Counted from the first letter of the stretch, positions 44,394-54,613 are shown. The stretch: 64,000 bases of DNA from CALJXB01 sp965225935 (GCA_965225935.1 CBDDCC010000023.1:1024033-1088032); one strand, 5' to 3'. Program-made: numbers and translations. Notes: generated from the sequence alone by a model not told the origin.

Positions 44394-45692
44394 ATGTCTC
44401 GAAAGCTATACGGTGGGGATCTGAGCCGCAGATCTTTCCTCAAGAGCACGGCGGCCGGTGCGGCGGCGGCCGGGGCGCTCGCGCCCGCGGCCTCGTTCGG
44501 CGCCGAGAAGACCGTCAAGATCGGCTTCCTTGCGCCCCTGACCGGCGAGGTGGCGGCCTGGGGCCTGCCCGGCCTCTACGGCTGCCAGATCTGGGCCGAG
44601 TGGGTGAACAACGCCGGCGGCATCCAGGTCGGCGGCGACACCTACAAGGTCGAGTTCGTCTCCTATGACAACGAGTACGCGCCCGACAAGGCGCGCACCG
44701 GCGCCCAGAAGCTGATCCACGAGGACGAGGTCAAGTTCGTCATGATGCTGGGCGGCGACACCATGCCGCCGGTGGTGGAGATCTCCAACCGCACCGGCAT
44801 GCTGGTCTCGACCCTCCTGCCCAGCGACCTGACGCCGGACACGCCGAACCTGATCGCGCCCTGCGAGGTGCATCCCATCTACAACGTCACCGGCGTCGAG
44901 TGGCTGGCCGAGAACAAGCCGGAGCTCAAGACGGCGGTGATCTGCGCCCAGGACGACGCCCTCGGCCGTCCCTCGGTCGCGACCTACCTGGCGGCCTTCG
45001 AGGCGGCGGGCATCGAGATGCTCGACGAGCCGCTGTTCTTCGACATCGCCACCACCGACTTCGCGCCGGTGATGACCTCGCTCTTGTCGAAGAATCCGGA
45101 CATCCTCTGCCTCGACACCTGCTACGCGGACTTCGTCCATCCGCTCACCGAGCAGGCCTTCCAGCAGGGCTACAAGGGTCAGATCATCTCCTGCACCGCG
45201 GACTTCTACGACCAGATGATCGACAAGACCTCGAAGGAGTTCCTCGAGGGCTTCATCTTCCAGTTCCCGGACTTCGACGACCCGGCGCTCAACGAGCCCT
45301 TCATCAACTTCCAGAAGCCCAACGACTTCTTCGCCGAGTACGCCAAGCGCTGGCCCGGCGAGTGGGGCGCGGTGAGCTGGGAGTACGCCTCCATCATGGA
45401 CCTCTGGCGGAGCGGCGCCGAGAAGGCCGGCTCCATCGAGCCGCAGGACGTGCTGGCCGCCATGAAGGCCGGCGGCAAGGGCAAGCACGCCTTCGGCGAG
45501 GCCAACTGGTGGGGCAAGGAGCTGTTCGGCATCGACAACGCCCTGGTCGGCAACTGGCCGGTGGTGGTGATCGAGAACGGCAAGGCCGTGATCAAGGAGT
45601 ACAGGTCGATCCCGGCCTGGTGGGACAAGCACAAGGACGTCATGATCAAGCACTTCGACGCCATGGGCGAAATGTACTACCAGCGCACGTAA
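44394..45692 (+). CDS. branched-chain-amino-acid-type ABC solute-binding protein, Tat-exported
   Basis: 432 residues. The N-terminus has a twin-arginine motif (SRRSFLKS) and a hydrophobic core ending in AAASFGAE, so it is exported folded. The mature part is a class I binding protein (LivJ/amide type): KIGFLAPLTGEVAAWGLPGLYGCQIWAEWVNNAGGI, then SNRTGMLVSTLLPS. Sequence does not give the ligand: branched-chain amino acids, amides or ureas are all possible. Upstream site AGGGAGGTG. livH-like and livM-like genes follow after a 144-bp gap with a large hairpin. Confidence 0.9.
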   Translation: MSRKLYGGDLSRRSFLKSTAAGAAAAGALAPAASFGAEKTVKIGFLAPLTGEVAAWGLPGLYGCQIWAEWVNNAGGIQVGGDTYKVEFVSYDNEYAPDKARTGAQKLIHEDEVKFVMMLGGDTMPPVVEISNRTGMLVSTLLPSDLTPDTPNLIAPCEVHPIYNVTGVEWLAENKPELKTAVICAQDDALGRPSVATYLAAFEAAGIEMLDEPLFFDIATTDFAPVMTSLLSKNPDILCLDTCYADFVHPLTEQAFQQGYKGQIISCTADFYDQMIDKTSKEFLEGFIFQFPDFDDPALNEPFINFQKPNDFFAEYAKRWPGEWGAVSWEYASIMDLWRSGAEKAGSIEPQDVLAAMKAGGKGKHAFGEANWWGKELFGIDNALVGNWPVVVIENGKAVIKEYRSIPAWWDKHKDVMIKHFDAMGEMYYQRT

Positions 45693-45764
45693 AGGCGCGG
45701 ACCCGAGGGACGGCCGCCGGGCGCCTCGAAGGGTGCGGCGGCGGCCTCCCGGGTGACTGCTTCT

Positions 45765-45813
45765 GGCCGGGGCCGGCCGCGGAGCGAGGTGCTTCGAACG
45801 GCCGGCCCCGGCC
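45765..45813 (+). promoter_or_regulatory. long GC hairpin between binding protein and permease genes
   Basis: Perfect 15-bp arms (45765-45779 and 45799-45813, only G and C) with a 19-nt loop. Followed by TCGTTTGTC, too poor in T for a strong terminator. Such hairpins after a binding-protein gene stabilise its mRNA and lower expression of the permeases, which is the probable role here. Confidence 0.75.
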
Positions 45814-45836
45814 TCGTTTGTCGAGCGGCCTCCGCC

Positions 45837-46712
45837 ATGACCGAACTGCTCCTGCAGACCTGCATCAACGCCGTCTACGCGGCCAGCTTCATGGCGCTGA
45901 TCGCCGTGGGCCTGGTGCTCATCTTCGGCGTCATGGGCGTCATCAACTTCGCCCACGGCGAGCTCTACATGCTGGGCGCCTACGTGGTGGTCTACCTCTA
46001 CGCCGACAGCCACTTCCCCTTCCTCTTCGCCGTCGCCGCGGGGCTGGTCTTCGTCGGGCTGGTCGGCCTCATGATGGAGCGTGCCCTGTTCCGGCCCATG
46101 CGCGACAACCCCCTGGGCGGACTGATCGTCTCCATCGGCTTCCTGCTGGTGCTCCAGGCGGCCGTCGCCATGGGCTTCGGCGTGCGCATGGAGCACATTC
46201 CGCCGCCGACCCAGGTGACCTATCAGCTCTTCGGCCTGGAGAGGGTGGTGTTGCCCGAGCAGCGGCTCTACGTCATCGCCGCCGCGGTCCTGCTGCTGGG
46301 CGGGCTCTGGATCTTCCTGCGGCGCAGCAAGCTGGGCTGGGCGCTCCGGGCGACCGCCCAGGACCCGGAGGCGGCGGCGCTCCAGGGCATCTCCATCAAC
46401 CAGACGGCGCGCATCGCCATGTGCATCGGCGCCTCGCTGGCCGGCGTCGCGGGCGCGCTCACCGCGCCCCTCGTGCGCACCTATCCCTACATGGGCCATT
46501 CGGTCATCGTCACCGCCTTCATCATCATCATCGTCGGCGGCATCGGCAGCCTCGAGGGCGCCGTCATCGCCGCCGTGCTCTACGCCTTCGTCCACACCTT
46601 CGTCACCACCTTCGCCGACGGGGTGATCGCCGACATCGTCGGCCTGCTGCTCATGTTGGCGGTTCTGGTGATCCGGCCCACCGGCCTCCTGGGAACCAAG
46701 GAACGTGCGTAG
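45837..46712 (+). CDS. branched-chain-amino-acid-type ABC permease, LivH-like
   Basis: 291 residues from the ATG at 45837; the frame is open further upstream (45753) but the gene starts at MTELLLQTCINAVYAASFMALIAVGL. LivH signatures: GVMGVINFAHGELYMLGAYV and RATAQDPEAAALQGISINQTARIAMCIGASLAGVAGAL. About eight membrane helices. It forms the channel with the LivM-like protein whose GTG start overlaps its end by 8 bp. The matching ATPases are on the minus strand at 48836-50297. Confidence 0.92.
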   Translation: MTELLLQTCINAVYAASFMALIAVGLVLIFGVMGVINFAHGELYMLGAYVVVYLYADSHFPFLFAVAAGLVFVGLVGLMMERALFRPMRDNPLGGLIVSIGFLLVLQAAVAMGFGVRMEHIPPPTQVTYQLFGLERVVLPEQRLYVIAAAVLLLGGLWIFLRRSKLGWALRATAQDPEAAALQGISINQTARIAMCIGASLAGVAGALTAPLVRTYPYMGHSVIVTAFIIIIVGGIGSLEGAVIAAVLYAFVHTFVTTFADGVIADIVGLLLMLAVLVIRPTGLLGTKERA

Positions 46713-47715
46713 TTCCGGCGGCGCCTGGCGGACGGCCCTGATCCTGCTGGCCGTCTATGGCGCGCTCATCGTGCTGCCGCATCTGCTCAGCTTCTCCCAG
46801 CGGGAGGTGGCGGTCTTCCTGCTGATGAACGTGCTCCTGGTGGTGAGCTACCGCCTGCTCACCCTGACCGGCGAGTGGTCGCTCGGCCACGTGGTCGTCA
46901 TGGGAGTCGGCGCCTACGCCAGCGCCCTCTCGGCCAAGGCGCTCGGCCTGCCGGTGCCGCTCGCCATGCTGCTGGGGGCGCTCGTCGCCGGGCTGGTCGC
47001 CTACCTGCTCAGCTTCCCGCTGTTCCGCATGAAGGGTTTCTACTTTCTAATTGGCTCCTTCGCAGCCGGCGAGGTGATCCGCCTCCTTTGGAAGCGTTTC
47101 CGCGAGCCTTTCGGCGGTCCCAAGGGGATCAAGGGCATTCCAGGGGTGCCGGACATCGAGATCGGTACCCTGAAGATTGCCTTCTACGATCCGGTCACCT
47201 ACTTCTACCTCTGCCTGATCGTGGTTTCCCTGTCGCTCCTGGTGCTCTACCGCCTGGAGCGCTCGCGCCTCGGACTCACCTTTCACGCCGTCCACTGGCA
47301 GGACAAGCTGGCCGAATCCGTGGGCGTCGACACCCGGCGCTACCGCACGTTGGCCTTCGTCATCGCCTCCTTCTTCGCCGGCCTGGCGGGGGCGCTGCTG
47401 GCGCACTATCTCGGCACGGTCAATCCCAACATCTTTGACGTGGAAGAGATGGTCTTCGTGCTGATCTGGGTGATCGTCGGCGGCACGGCGACCTTCTTCG
47501 GCCCGATCATCGGCGTCGTGAGCCTCACCATCCTCAACGAGCTGGTGCTGCGCGAGATCGGGGTCGATCAGGCCCGGCCGCTGATCTACGGCGCTATCCT
47601 GATCGCCTCGGTGCTGTTCCTGCCCCAGGGCCTGGAGAGCCTCTGGCCCAAGGCGCGCCGGCTCCTCTCCGGCAAGGCCGCGGCCACGGAAGCCCGCGAG
47701 GCCGAGGCGGACTAG
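46705..47715 (+). CDS. branched-chain-amino-acid-type ABC permease, LivM-like
   Basis: 336 residues beginning with GTG at 46705 and overlapping livH by 8 bp. The sequence starts with hydrophobic segments (TALILLAVYGALIVLPHLL), contains RLLTLTGEWSLGHVVVMGVGAYASALSA (LivM signature with SLGH) and PVTYFYLCLIVVSLSLLVLYRLERSRLGLTFHAVHWQDKLAESVGVDTRRYRTLAFVIASFFAGLAGAL. About ten membrane helices. It ends only 7 bp from the stop codon of the convergent VOC gene. Confidence 0.92.
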   Translation: MRSSGGAWRTALILLAVYGALIVLPHLLSFSQREVAVFLLMNVLLVVSYRLLTLTGEWSLGHVVVMGVGAYASALSAKALGLPVPLAMLLGALVAGLVAYLLSFPLFRMKGFYFLIGSFAAGEVIRLLWKRFREPFGGPKGIKGIPGVPDIEIGTLKIAFYDPVTYFYLCLIVVSLSLLVLYRLERSRLGLTFHAVHWQDKLAESVGVDTRRYRTLAFVIASFFAGLAGALLAHYLGTVNPNIFDVEEMVFVLIWVIVGGTATFFGPIIGVVSLTILNELVLREIGVDQARPLIYGAILIASVLFLPQGLESLWPKARRLLSGKAAATEAREAEAD

Positions 47716-47722
47716 CGGCGCC

Positions 47723-48175
47723 TCACTCGGGCGCCATGCCCTTCTCGGTGAGCTCCTGGACGGCCTTCTCGCTCTTCTCCAGGCCAGGGAGACCCATGCC
47801 CCGCAGCACGTGGGGGGCCTTGGTGAACTGGATGTTGGTGTAGCCGACGATCTCGACCCGGTTGCCCCAGGGGTCGAGGAAGTCGAGGAAGCGGCCGGGC
47901 AGGATCTCGATCCCTTCAGCCTCCAGCGCGGCCCGCACGGCCTCCTTGTCGTCCACCACCAGGCCGAAGTGGCGGTCGTCGTCGGGCGCCTGGCGGCGGC
48001 CCTTGGAGAGGGCGAGGAACTGGTCGCCCAGGTCGATGAAGGCGCTGGTCTCGCTCTTGCTGCGCAGCTCGAAGGCGAGGAAGGCGCCGTAGAAGGCCAG
48101 CGCCTCCTCGATATCGCCCACCTCGAGGGCCACGTGGTTGAAGCCCACGGCGCGGGCCTTCCTGGGTTCGCTCAT
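47723..48175 (-). CDS. VOC superfamily protein
   Basis: 150 residues from the ATG at 48173-48175. Motifs: FNHVALEVGDIEEALAFYGAFLAFELRS at the start, HFGLVVDDKEAVRAALEAEGIEI and FLDPWGNRVEIVGYTNIQF near the end, where Glu and His are usual metal ligands. The C-terminus is extended by about 30 charged residues. It lies convergent with livM and in the same orientation as the TPR gene and livF/livG, so it may belong to that operon. Function unknown. Confidence 0.85.
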   Translation of the reverse strand: MSEPRKARAVGFNHVALEVGDIEEALAFYGAFLAFELRSKSETSAFIDLGDQFLALSKGRRQAPDDDRHFGLVVDDKEAVRAALEAEGIEILPGRFLDFLDPWGNRVEIVGYTNIQFTKAPHVLRGMGLPGLEKSEKAVQELTEKGMAPE

Positions 48176-48228
48176 GGCCTTGCCTTTCTTCCGGCTGTTG
48201 CCTCTGCCCGATCCTACACCAGGATCGC

Positions 48229-48864
48229 TCAGGCGGAAGGGTCGGCGGTCAGCAGCACGGCGGCCAGCAGCTTGCGAGCGTCGTCGAGCCCGGCGGGCCG
48301 CTCCTTGCGCCAGCGGGCAAGGGCATGGCGGGGCGCTCCTTCTGCCTTTCCATCCTTCAGGGCCCGGACCGCGGCCCGGCCCTGCTCGGCAAGCTCGGCG
48401 TAGCGGGCCCGGGAGTGGCGTTCGTAGCCGCCGGGATAGCGTTGTTCCAGGCGCAGGTGGTAGGTGGCGCTGCGGGCCCGGCGCTCCGGCGCCAGGGCCT
48501 CTACCCAGGGTCCGGCCCGGTCCCAGACTGCGAGCGCCTTGTCGAAGAGGGCGGTAGCCTCCGCCTCCTCCCCGGCCCGCCGCCGGGCGAGGCCCCGGTT
48601 GGCCAGGCTGGTGGCGAGGCGGGGGTCGTTGTCGGCGAACTGCTTCCGGGCGATCTCTAGGCCACTCCGCCAAAGATCGTCGGCGCCACCCAAGTCGCCC
48701 ATCGCGAATGCCTCGGCGGCCGTCTCCTGGACGTGCTCCCAGGTCAGCTCGGCGTCGCTCCAGCCGGCCCGCGCCAGCCGTTCGGCATCGGGCGCCTCGC
48801 TTTCGGGAGGCCCATTCCCGGGAGACTGGGGCGGCTCAGCCTCCGAGGTAGGCGCGGCGCACAT
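48229..48864 (-). CDS. TPR-like protein of unknown function
   Basis: 211 residues with a Pro/Glu-rich N-terminus and a TPR-like pair (AAEAFAMGDLGGADDLWRSGLEIARKQFADNDPRLATSLANRGLARRRAGEEAEATALFDKALAVWDRAG) in residues 45-125. Its first 29 bp overlap the 3' end of livF, so it is translated from a transcript starting at livG. The remainder, including RYPGGYERHSRARYAELAEQGRAAVRAL, is not recognised. Nothing in it points to a transport function. Confidence 0.65.
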   Translation of the reverse strand: MCAAPTSEAEPPQSPGNGPPESEAPDAERLARAGWSDAELTWEHVQETAAEAFAMGDLGGADDLWRSGLEIARKQFADNDPRLATSLANRGLARRRAGEEAEATALFDKALAVWDRAGPWVEALAPERRARSATYHLRLEQRYPGGYERHSRARYAELAEQGRAAVRALKDGKAEGAPRHALARWRKERPAGLDDARKLLAAVLLTADPSA

Positions 48865-49532
48865 GATCGTTCTCGTGCAGCTCCTCGGTCGGGCCCTCGA
48901 GGGCCACCGAGCCGATCTCCAGCACGTAGGCGTAGTCGGCGAGGCGCAGGGCCAGCTCGGCGTTCTGCTCCACCAGGATCACCGGCACGCCCCGGTGGCG
49001 GATCTCCAGCACGATGCCGGCGATCTCCTGCACCATGAGCGGCGAGAGCCCCATGGAGGGCTCGTCCAGCAGCAGCAGCCTGGGGTCCGACATGAGGGCC
49101 CGGCCGATGGCGAGCATCTGCTGCTCGCCGCCCGAGAGCGTCTTGCCCCACTGGCCGCGGCGCTCCTTGAGGCGCGGGAAGTGATCGAAGACCATGCCCA
49201 GGTCGCGGGCGATCGCCGGCTTGTCCTTGCGCAGGAAGGCGCCGGTCGAGAGGTTCTCCTGCACCGTCAGATCCGGGAAGATGCGCCGGCCCTCCGGCAC
49301 GTGGGCGATGCCGGCGGCGACGATGCGCTCGGGCGGGGCGCCGTCGATGCGCTCCTCGGCGAACCAGATCTGGCCTTCGCTCAGCTTCACCAGGCCCGAG
49401 ATGGCCCGGAGCGTCGTGCTCTTGCCCGCGCCGTTGGCGCCGATGATGGTGACGATGCCGCCCTCGGGCACGCCCATGCTGATGCCCTTGAGGGCCGAGA
49501 CCTTCTGGTACTGGACGCTCGCGTTCTCGATC

Positions 49533-49543
<11 letters not shown>
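48836..49543 (-). CDS. branched-chain-amino-acid-type ABC ATPase, LivF-like
   Basis: 235 residues, a standard LivF. Walker A GANGAGKST, signature LSGGEQQML, Walker B LLLLDEPSMGLSP; C-terminal ALEGPTEELHENDHVRRAYLGG. It overlaps livG by 11 bp, and its own 3' end overlaps the TPR gene. Supplies energy to the LivH/LivM-like permeases encoded in the convergent operon (45837-47715). Confidence 0.93.
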
Positions 49544-50297
<754 letters not shown>

Positions 50298-50359
50298 GCC
50301 TCCGCTCTTCCGTCCCGGGTCCGGCCCTCCGGAGATCCTCTCGTGGCGTCCCAGCCGGC

Positions 50360-51325
50360 CTATTGGGCCATTCGGGCGGCCGGGCGGTTCGCCGCCGGGC
50401 GGATCCCCGACCCGACTCCCGGTCCGATCCCGGCCTCGTCGACGATGCGGGCCACGGTCTCGATGCTCTGCAGCGGCGCCATGATGTGGACGCCGGAGAC
50501 GCCTGGAATCTGCCGCAGGCCGTCGATCAGCTCGATGCAGAGGGCGCGGCCCTCGGCCGCCGGGTCGGTGGCGGCTTCGAGACGGTCGATGACCGCGTCG
50601 GGCACGCTGACACCGAACAGGTTTTCGCGCATCCAGCGGGCCGAGCGGGCCGAGGCGATGGGCCCGACGCCGACGATGAAGGAGAGGCGCTCGGTGACGC
50701 CGGCCTCGTTCAGGCGGGCGAAATAGCGCCGCGCCACCCCCAGATCGAAGCAGAACTGGGTCTGCACGAAGTCGGCGCCGGCCTCGGCCTTGGCGATCAG
50801 GCCGCTTGGCTGCCAGTCGGGCGCCGGATCGTGCGGCGTGTCGGCGGCGCCGATGAAGAAGCGGGGCGGCGGCTCGATCTTGCGGCCCGAGGGCAGCTCG
50901 CCCCGGTCGCGCATCAGCCGCGCCAGGCTCATGACATCGCGGGACTCCAGGTCGTAGACCGGCTTGGCGTCCGGCTGGTCGCCGCTCGCCGGGTCGTCGC
51001 CGTGCAGGATCAGCAGGTTCGAAACCCCCTGGGCGGCGGCGCCCAAGAGGTCGCCGGCGAGGGCGATGCGGTTGCGGTCGCGGCAGGTGGTCTGCAGCAC
51101 CGGCTCGATGCCCTCGCGCGCCAGGATCGCGGCTCCCGCGAAGCTGCCGAGGGCGGCCCGGGCGCTGGCGGCATCGGTCACGTTGACGGCGTCGACCCGG
51201 CCCGCGAGTGGCGCCGCCTTGGCCAGCAGTGTCCCGGCGTCGGCCGTCAGCGGCGGCGTCACCTCGGCCGTCACCACGAACTCGCCGGCGGACAAGCGTT
51301 GCTGCAGTCGGCTGTTGGCGGCCAA
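50360..51325 (-). CDS. methylenetetrahydrofolate reductase (MetF)-like protein
   Basis: 321 residues with the MTHFR barrel: FVVTAEVTPPLTADAGTLL near the start (AEVxPP as in MetF-type), QTTCRDRNRIALAGDLLGAAAQGVSNLLILHGDDP (characteristic of the DRN region that binds substrate and FAD), FVQTQFCFDLGVARRYF. It reduces, or related enzymes oxidise, 5,10-methylene-THF with FAD. It stands 62 bp before livG on the same strand, and divergent from the lrp gene. Whether it serves methionine synthesis or a one-carbon salvage route is not clear. Confidence 0.85.
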   Translation of the reverse strand: MAANSRLQQRLSAGEFVVTAEVTPPLTADAGTLLAKAAPLAGRVDAVNVTDAASARAALGSFAGAAILAREGIEPVLQTTCRDRNRIALAGDLLGAAAQGVSNLLILHGDDPASGDQPDAKPVYDLESRDVMSLARLMRDRGELPSGRKIEPPPRFFIGAADTPHDPAPDWQPSGLIAKAEAGADFVQTQFCFDLGVARRYFARLNEAGVTERLSFIVGVGPIASARSARWMRENLFGVSVPDAVIDRLEAATDPAAEGRALCIELIDGLRQIPGVSGVHIMAPLQSIETVARIVDEAGIGPGVGSGIRPAANRPAARMAQ

Positions 51326-51673
51326 GGATTGCCTCCCCTTCCCCTCGCATTGCGCGCCCCGGGTCTTCTCCGCCCGGCTAATTGCCTCGAATTGCTATCG
51401 GAATTCCAGCAGCGGAACAACGACTATCTTGCCGTCGCGGCGCCGGCCGTTCTTCGCAGTGGGTCCCCCGACGAGTCCATCGGGCCAAGCCTCGGGTTTC
51501 GTTCTCCGGTTGCGCGGATCAGAGGTCTTCAGGCGGCAAGTTGTGGCCGCGATGCTCGAATTCCGCAGTGTGAGAGGGTTGTATCTTCGAACTCGATAAG
51601 TATTCGTTGAATTCCAAACAGATTTCGTAGAAACTGATCTGATCGGGAGGGTCCCAGCACTGGCGAGGGCACG
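51326..51673. other. 348-bp region between metF-like and lrp genes
   Basis: Divergent promoters of the MetF-like and Lrp genes are expected here. The right part (51555-51660) is AT-rich with GAATTCC-containing segments, resembling an Lrp autoregulatory region. No gene and no guanidine riboswitch core was recognised on either strand. Confidence 0.5.
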
Positions 51674-52204
51674 ATGAGCTCCGAGACCACCACGCCCCTA
51701 TTCCATGGCGGCGATGACCCCGGTCTCGTCGAATCGGCCGATCGCCGGGCCCTCGGCGCCGATCCCATGAACCGCCGGATCATCGCCAGGCTGCAGGAGG
51801 ACGGGCGCATCCCCTATTCGGTGATCGCGCGCGAGCTGGGCACGTCCGAAGGAACCATCCGCAATCGGGTCAACCAGATGGTCGCAGCCAAGGTGCTGCG
51901 CATCATCGGCGTGGCCGACCCGGTCGCCCTCGGCAACGAGGGCTATGCTCTGGTGGCGATGCGCCTGAACGCCGGCGCCGACCCCAGGGCGGTGAGCCAG
52001 CGCTTCGAGGCCCTCGATGAGGTGACCTTCATCCTTTTCGCCGCCGGCCAATACGACCTGGTGGTCGAAGTCATCTGCGAGACACACAGGAGCCTGCGGG
52101 ATTTCCTGCTGGCGAACTGCTACAGCCAGCCGGACATCGCGGCGGTCGAGCCCATGCTGGCCCTGGCGCTCTACAAGAACCTGATGAAGTGGGGGCGGCC
52201 ATGA
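51674..52204 (+). CDS. Lrp/AsnC family transcriptional regulator
   Basis: 176 residues. An N-terminal extension of ~30 residues precedes the AsnC HTH (MNRRIIARLQEDGRIPYSVIARELGTSEGTIRNRVNQMVAAKVLRIIGV), followed by the RAM ligand-binding domain (GYALVAMRLNAGADPRAVSQRFEALDEVTFILFAAGQYDLVVEVICE). An internal ATG at about 51767, directly before NRRIIARL, is an alternative start. It is the first gene before the transporter-ureohydrolase-urease block, and so a candidate nitrogen- or substrate-responsive regulator of it. Confidence 0.9.
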   Translation: MSSETTTPLFHGGDDPGLVESADRRALGADPMNRRIIARLQEDGRIPYSVIARELGTSEGTIRNRVNQMVAAKVLRIIGVADPVALGNEGYALVAMRLNAGADPRAVSQRFEALDEVTFILFAAGQYDLVVEVICETHRSLRDFLLANCYSQPDIAAVEPMLALALYKNLMKWGRP

Positions 52205-52407
52205 GCATCGGTCGCCCCGTCGCCAGTCGAAAGACCGGACCACCCTAGCGCGCAACGAGAAACGGCCGGGTCCGCAAAGAACCTGGGGAGGCGGATGGAG
52301 GCGCGACCAATTGCAGGCTCAGCACCGGCATATGGCCGGGCACTTCTCCATGCTTGCCGCCGGCCTCCGCGCGCGGCAGGCTGTCCCTGCCATGCACGGG
52401 GGGCCGC

Positions 52408-53277
52408 ATGAGCGAGGCTGGCGTCCAACCCGGCGGTTTGGCGATTGCTACGACCCACCTCGGGGGAGCGGGCAGGGTGCGCAAGCAGCGCTGGCTGGAG
52501 TTCAAGACGCCCATCTCCCGGAGCGCGACCATCTCGCTCGGGATCGCCGTCTGGATCATCTTCTTCGGACTGTGGGAGCTCGCCGTCGCGCGGGGCTGGG
52601 TGAACGCACTCTTCATGCCGCCGCCCCACAAGGTGCTGGCGACCCTCTACGAGATGCTGTTCCAGGGACCCTTCGTGGTCGACATCGGCATCAGCATCTA
52701 CCGCATTGCCGTCAGCTTCGCGGCCGCCTGTCTGGTCGCCGTGCCGCTCGGCATCCTGATGGGCTCGTTCAAGCGCGTCGAGGCCTTCGTCAATCCCCTG
52801 GTCTCGGCCTGGCGCTACCTGCCGGCGCCCTCCTTCATCCCGCTATTGCTGATGTGGTTCGGCACCGGCGACGGACAAAAGATCGCGCTCCTGTTCATCG
52901 GCGTGCTCTGGTTCCTCATCACCCTCATCATGGATCACGTGAAGGCGGTGCGCACGGAGCTGATCGAGACCTCGATGACCCTGGGCGGCAACCGCTGGCA
53001 AATCCTCTGGACGGTCGTCATTCCCGCCTCCATGCCGAACATCGTGGTCGCCATGCGCCAGATGCTGGCGGTCAGCTGGACCTATCTGGTGATCGCCGAG
53101 ATCGTGGCCGCCACGACAGGCATCGGCGCGGTGATGATGCGGGCCAAACGTTTCCTGCACGTGGACAAGATCATGGCCAGCATCATCGTCATCGGGCTGC
53201 TGGGCCTCCTGTTCGACTTCTTGTTCAGGTTGGCTCACCGGCTGCTGTTTCCCTATCTGGACGCCCGGGAGAACTGA
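52408..53277 (+). CDS. NitT/TauT-type ABC permease (guanidine-type or related compound, inferred)
   Basis: 289 residues from the ATG at 52408; the longer frame from 52354 is less likely. Motifs of the TauC/SsuC/NrtB family: MPPPHKVLATLYEMLF, FAAACLVAVPLGILMGSFKRVE, PLVSAWRYLPAPSFIPLLLMWFGTGDGQKI and the EAA loop (ETSMTLGGNRWQILWTVVIPASM). About six helices. Members import taurine, sulfonates, nitrate, thiamine precursors and guanidine. The adjoining HypBA-ureohydrolase genes suggest a guanidine-like substrate. Confidence 0.9.
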   Translation: MSEAGVQPGGLAIATTHLGGAGRVRKQRWLEFKTPISRSATISLGIAVWIIFFGLWELAVARGWVNALFMPPPHKVLATLYEMLFQGPFVVDIGISIYRIAVSFAAACLVAVPLGILMGSFKRVEAFVNPLVSAWRYLPAPSFIPLLLMWFGTGDGQKIALLFIGVLWFLITLIMDHVKAVRTELIETSMTLGGNRWQILWTVVIPASMPNIVVAMRQMLAVSWTYLVIAEIVAATTGIGAVMMRAKRFLHVDKIMASIIVIGLLGLLFDFLFRLAHRLLFPYLDAREN

Positions 53278-53403
53278 GGTGCCAAGCGCAGGCTCCACGG
53301 TGCGGGCGTTCGCGGCGCGACAAGAAGAGCGAGAAGAAAAGGATTGGGACGGAATCGCTACCGACACACCACGTCCATGCAATAGACAGGGAGGACGGAA
53401 CCA

Positions 53404-54477
53404 ATGAAAACAGGCTACCAAGGTTTTCGCTTACGCTTTGTCTTGCTCGCCTTGTCCTGCGCGTTCGCCATGCTGCTGGCGGGAACGCCGAGGACGGAGG
53501 CCGCAGAACCGGTGCGCGTCGCCGGTCTCACCTGGCCCGGCTATGGCTTCTGGTTCATCGCCGAGGAGAAGGGCCTGGCGCCCGACCTGGAGATCACCTA
53601 CCAGGCGATCGAGGATCCCTTTCAGACCTTCGGCCTGGCTTCGGCCGGCCAGCTCGACGTGGTCTCCAGCACCATCGAGTTCGCGCCGATCGCCACCGCC
53701 GAGGGCATGCCCGTGAAGCTGGTCGCCTACGGCAACATCTCCTACGGCACCGACAAGATCGTCGTCGGCCCCGGCATCGAGAGCGCCAAGGATCTGATCG
53801 GCAAGAAGGTGGCGGTTCTCGAGGGCGGCCTGGCCCAGCTCTACATGGCCATCTGGCTGGAGCAGAACGGAGTCGCCTACGACCAGGTCGAGTACGTGAA
53901 CCTGATCATGGACGACGCCGCTTCGGCGATGATCGGCGGCGACGTTTCGGCGGCCGAGTTCTGGGATCCGTTCGGGCCTCAGGTTCTGAACTCGCGTCCG
54001 GACACGCGCCTGGCCGCCCAGTCGCGCGAGCCCTTCTGGCTGCAGAACGCGCTGATCGCGGACTCCGTCTTCATGAACTCGGACTTCATCAAAGACCGAC
54101 CCGAGGTTGCGGTGAAGGCCATGAAGGCGCTCTATGACGCCATCGCCTGGTGGCAGGAGAACCCCGCCGAGGGCAACGAGATCATCGCCCGGCGTATGCA
54201 GATGCCGCTGGCGGACGTGGAGCTGGTGATCGGCAAGGACGGCACGGGGAAGGACGGGGGGCTCTATCCCTACTCCTTCATCGAGGCGGCGCGCTTCTGC
54301 GGGTCGGCCCCCGGCGACCCGCCCTTCGGCCAGACCAACGGCCAGATCAACGACCACTGGCGCATGACCAACGAGTGGTGGATCAAGTTCGGCCAGATGA
54401 GCGAGACGATCCCGCCCGAGGCGGGGATCGACTGCTCACTGCTGGCCGAGCTGCACGAGGCGGGCTACGGCCAGTAG
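53404..54477 (+). CDS. NitT/TauT-type ABC solute-binding protein
   Basis: 357 residues from the ATG at 53404, preceded by CAGGGAGGACGGAACC. The Sec signal peptide (LRFVLLALSCAFAMLLAG, ending near residue 34) precedes VRVAGLTWPGYGFWFIAEEKGLA, the standard start of SsuA/TauA/NrtA proteins. Aromatic residues of the pocket cannot be assigned confidently. This is the periplasmic receptor for the permease encoded just upstream (126 bp gap). Confidence 0.9.
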   Translation: MKTGYQGFRLRFVLLALSCAFAMLLAGTPRTEAAEPVRVAGLTWPGYGFWFIAEEKGLAPDLEITYQAIEDPFQTFGLASAGQLDVVSSTIEFAPIATAEGMPVKLVAYGNISYGTDKIVVGPGIESAKDLIGKKVAVLEGGLAQLYMAIWLEQNGVAYDQVEYVNLIMDDAASAMIGGDVSAAEFWDPFGPQVLNSRPDTRLAAQSREPFWLQNALIADSVFMNSDFIKDRPEVAVKAMKALYDAIAWWQENPAEGNEIIARRMQMPLADVELVIGKDGTGKDGGLYPYSFIEAARFCGSAPGDPPFGQTNGQINDHWRMTNEWWIKFGQMSETIPPEAGIDCSLLAELHEAGYGQ

Positions 54478-54613
54478 CCGCGGGTTGGCGTGGCGGGCCG
54501 GTCGACCCCGGTGCAGTGTGGTCGGCCGGCTTGTCGCGGCGCGCACCTAGTGGCACATCCCGGCCCGACGACCCGGTCGCCGCGGGGAGAGCCAAGAGAG
54601 GCGGCGTTCTGTT

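Noticed and set aside
51326..53403. Guanidine-I (ykkC), guanidine-II or guanidine-III riboswitch before the transporter or ureohydrolase genes
   Set aside because: The conserved ykkC stretches and the paired ACGR hairpins were not found on the plus strand in 51326-53403 or in the gap at 54478-54613. A CTAGGG segment exists on the minus strand near 52245 but without the other conserved parts and in the wrong orientation. A covariance-model search would settle this.
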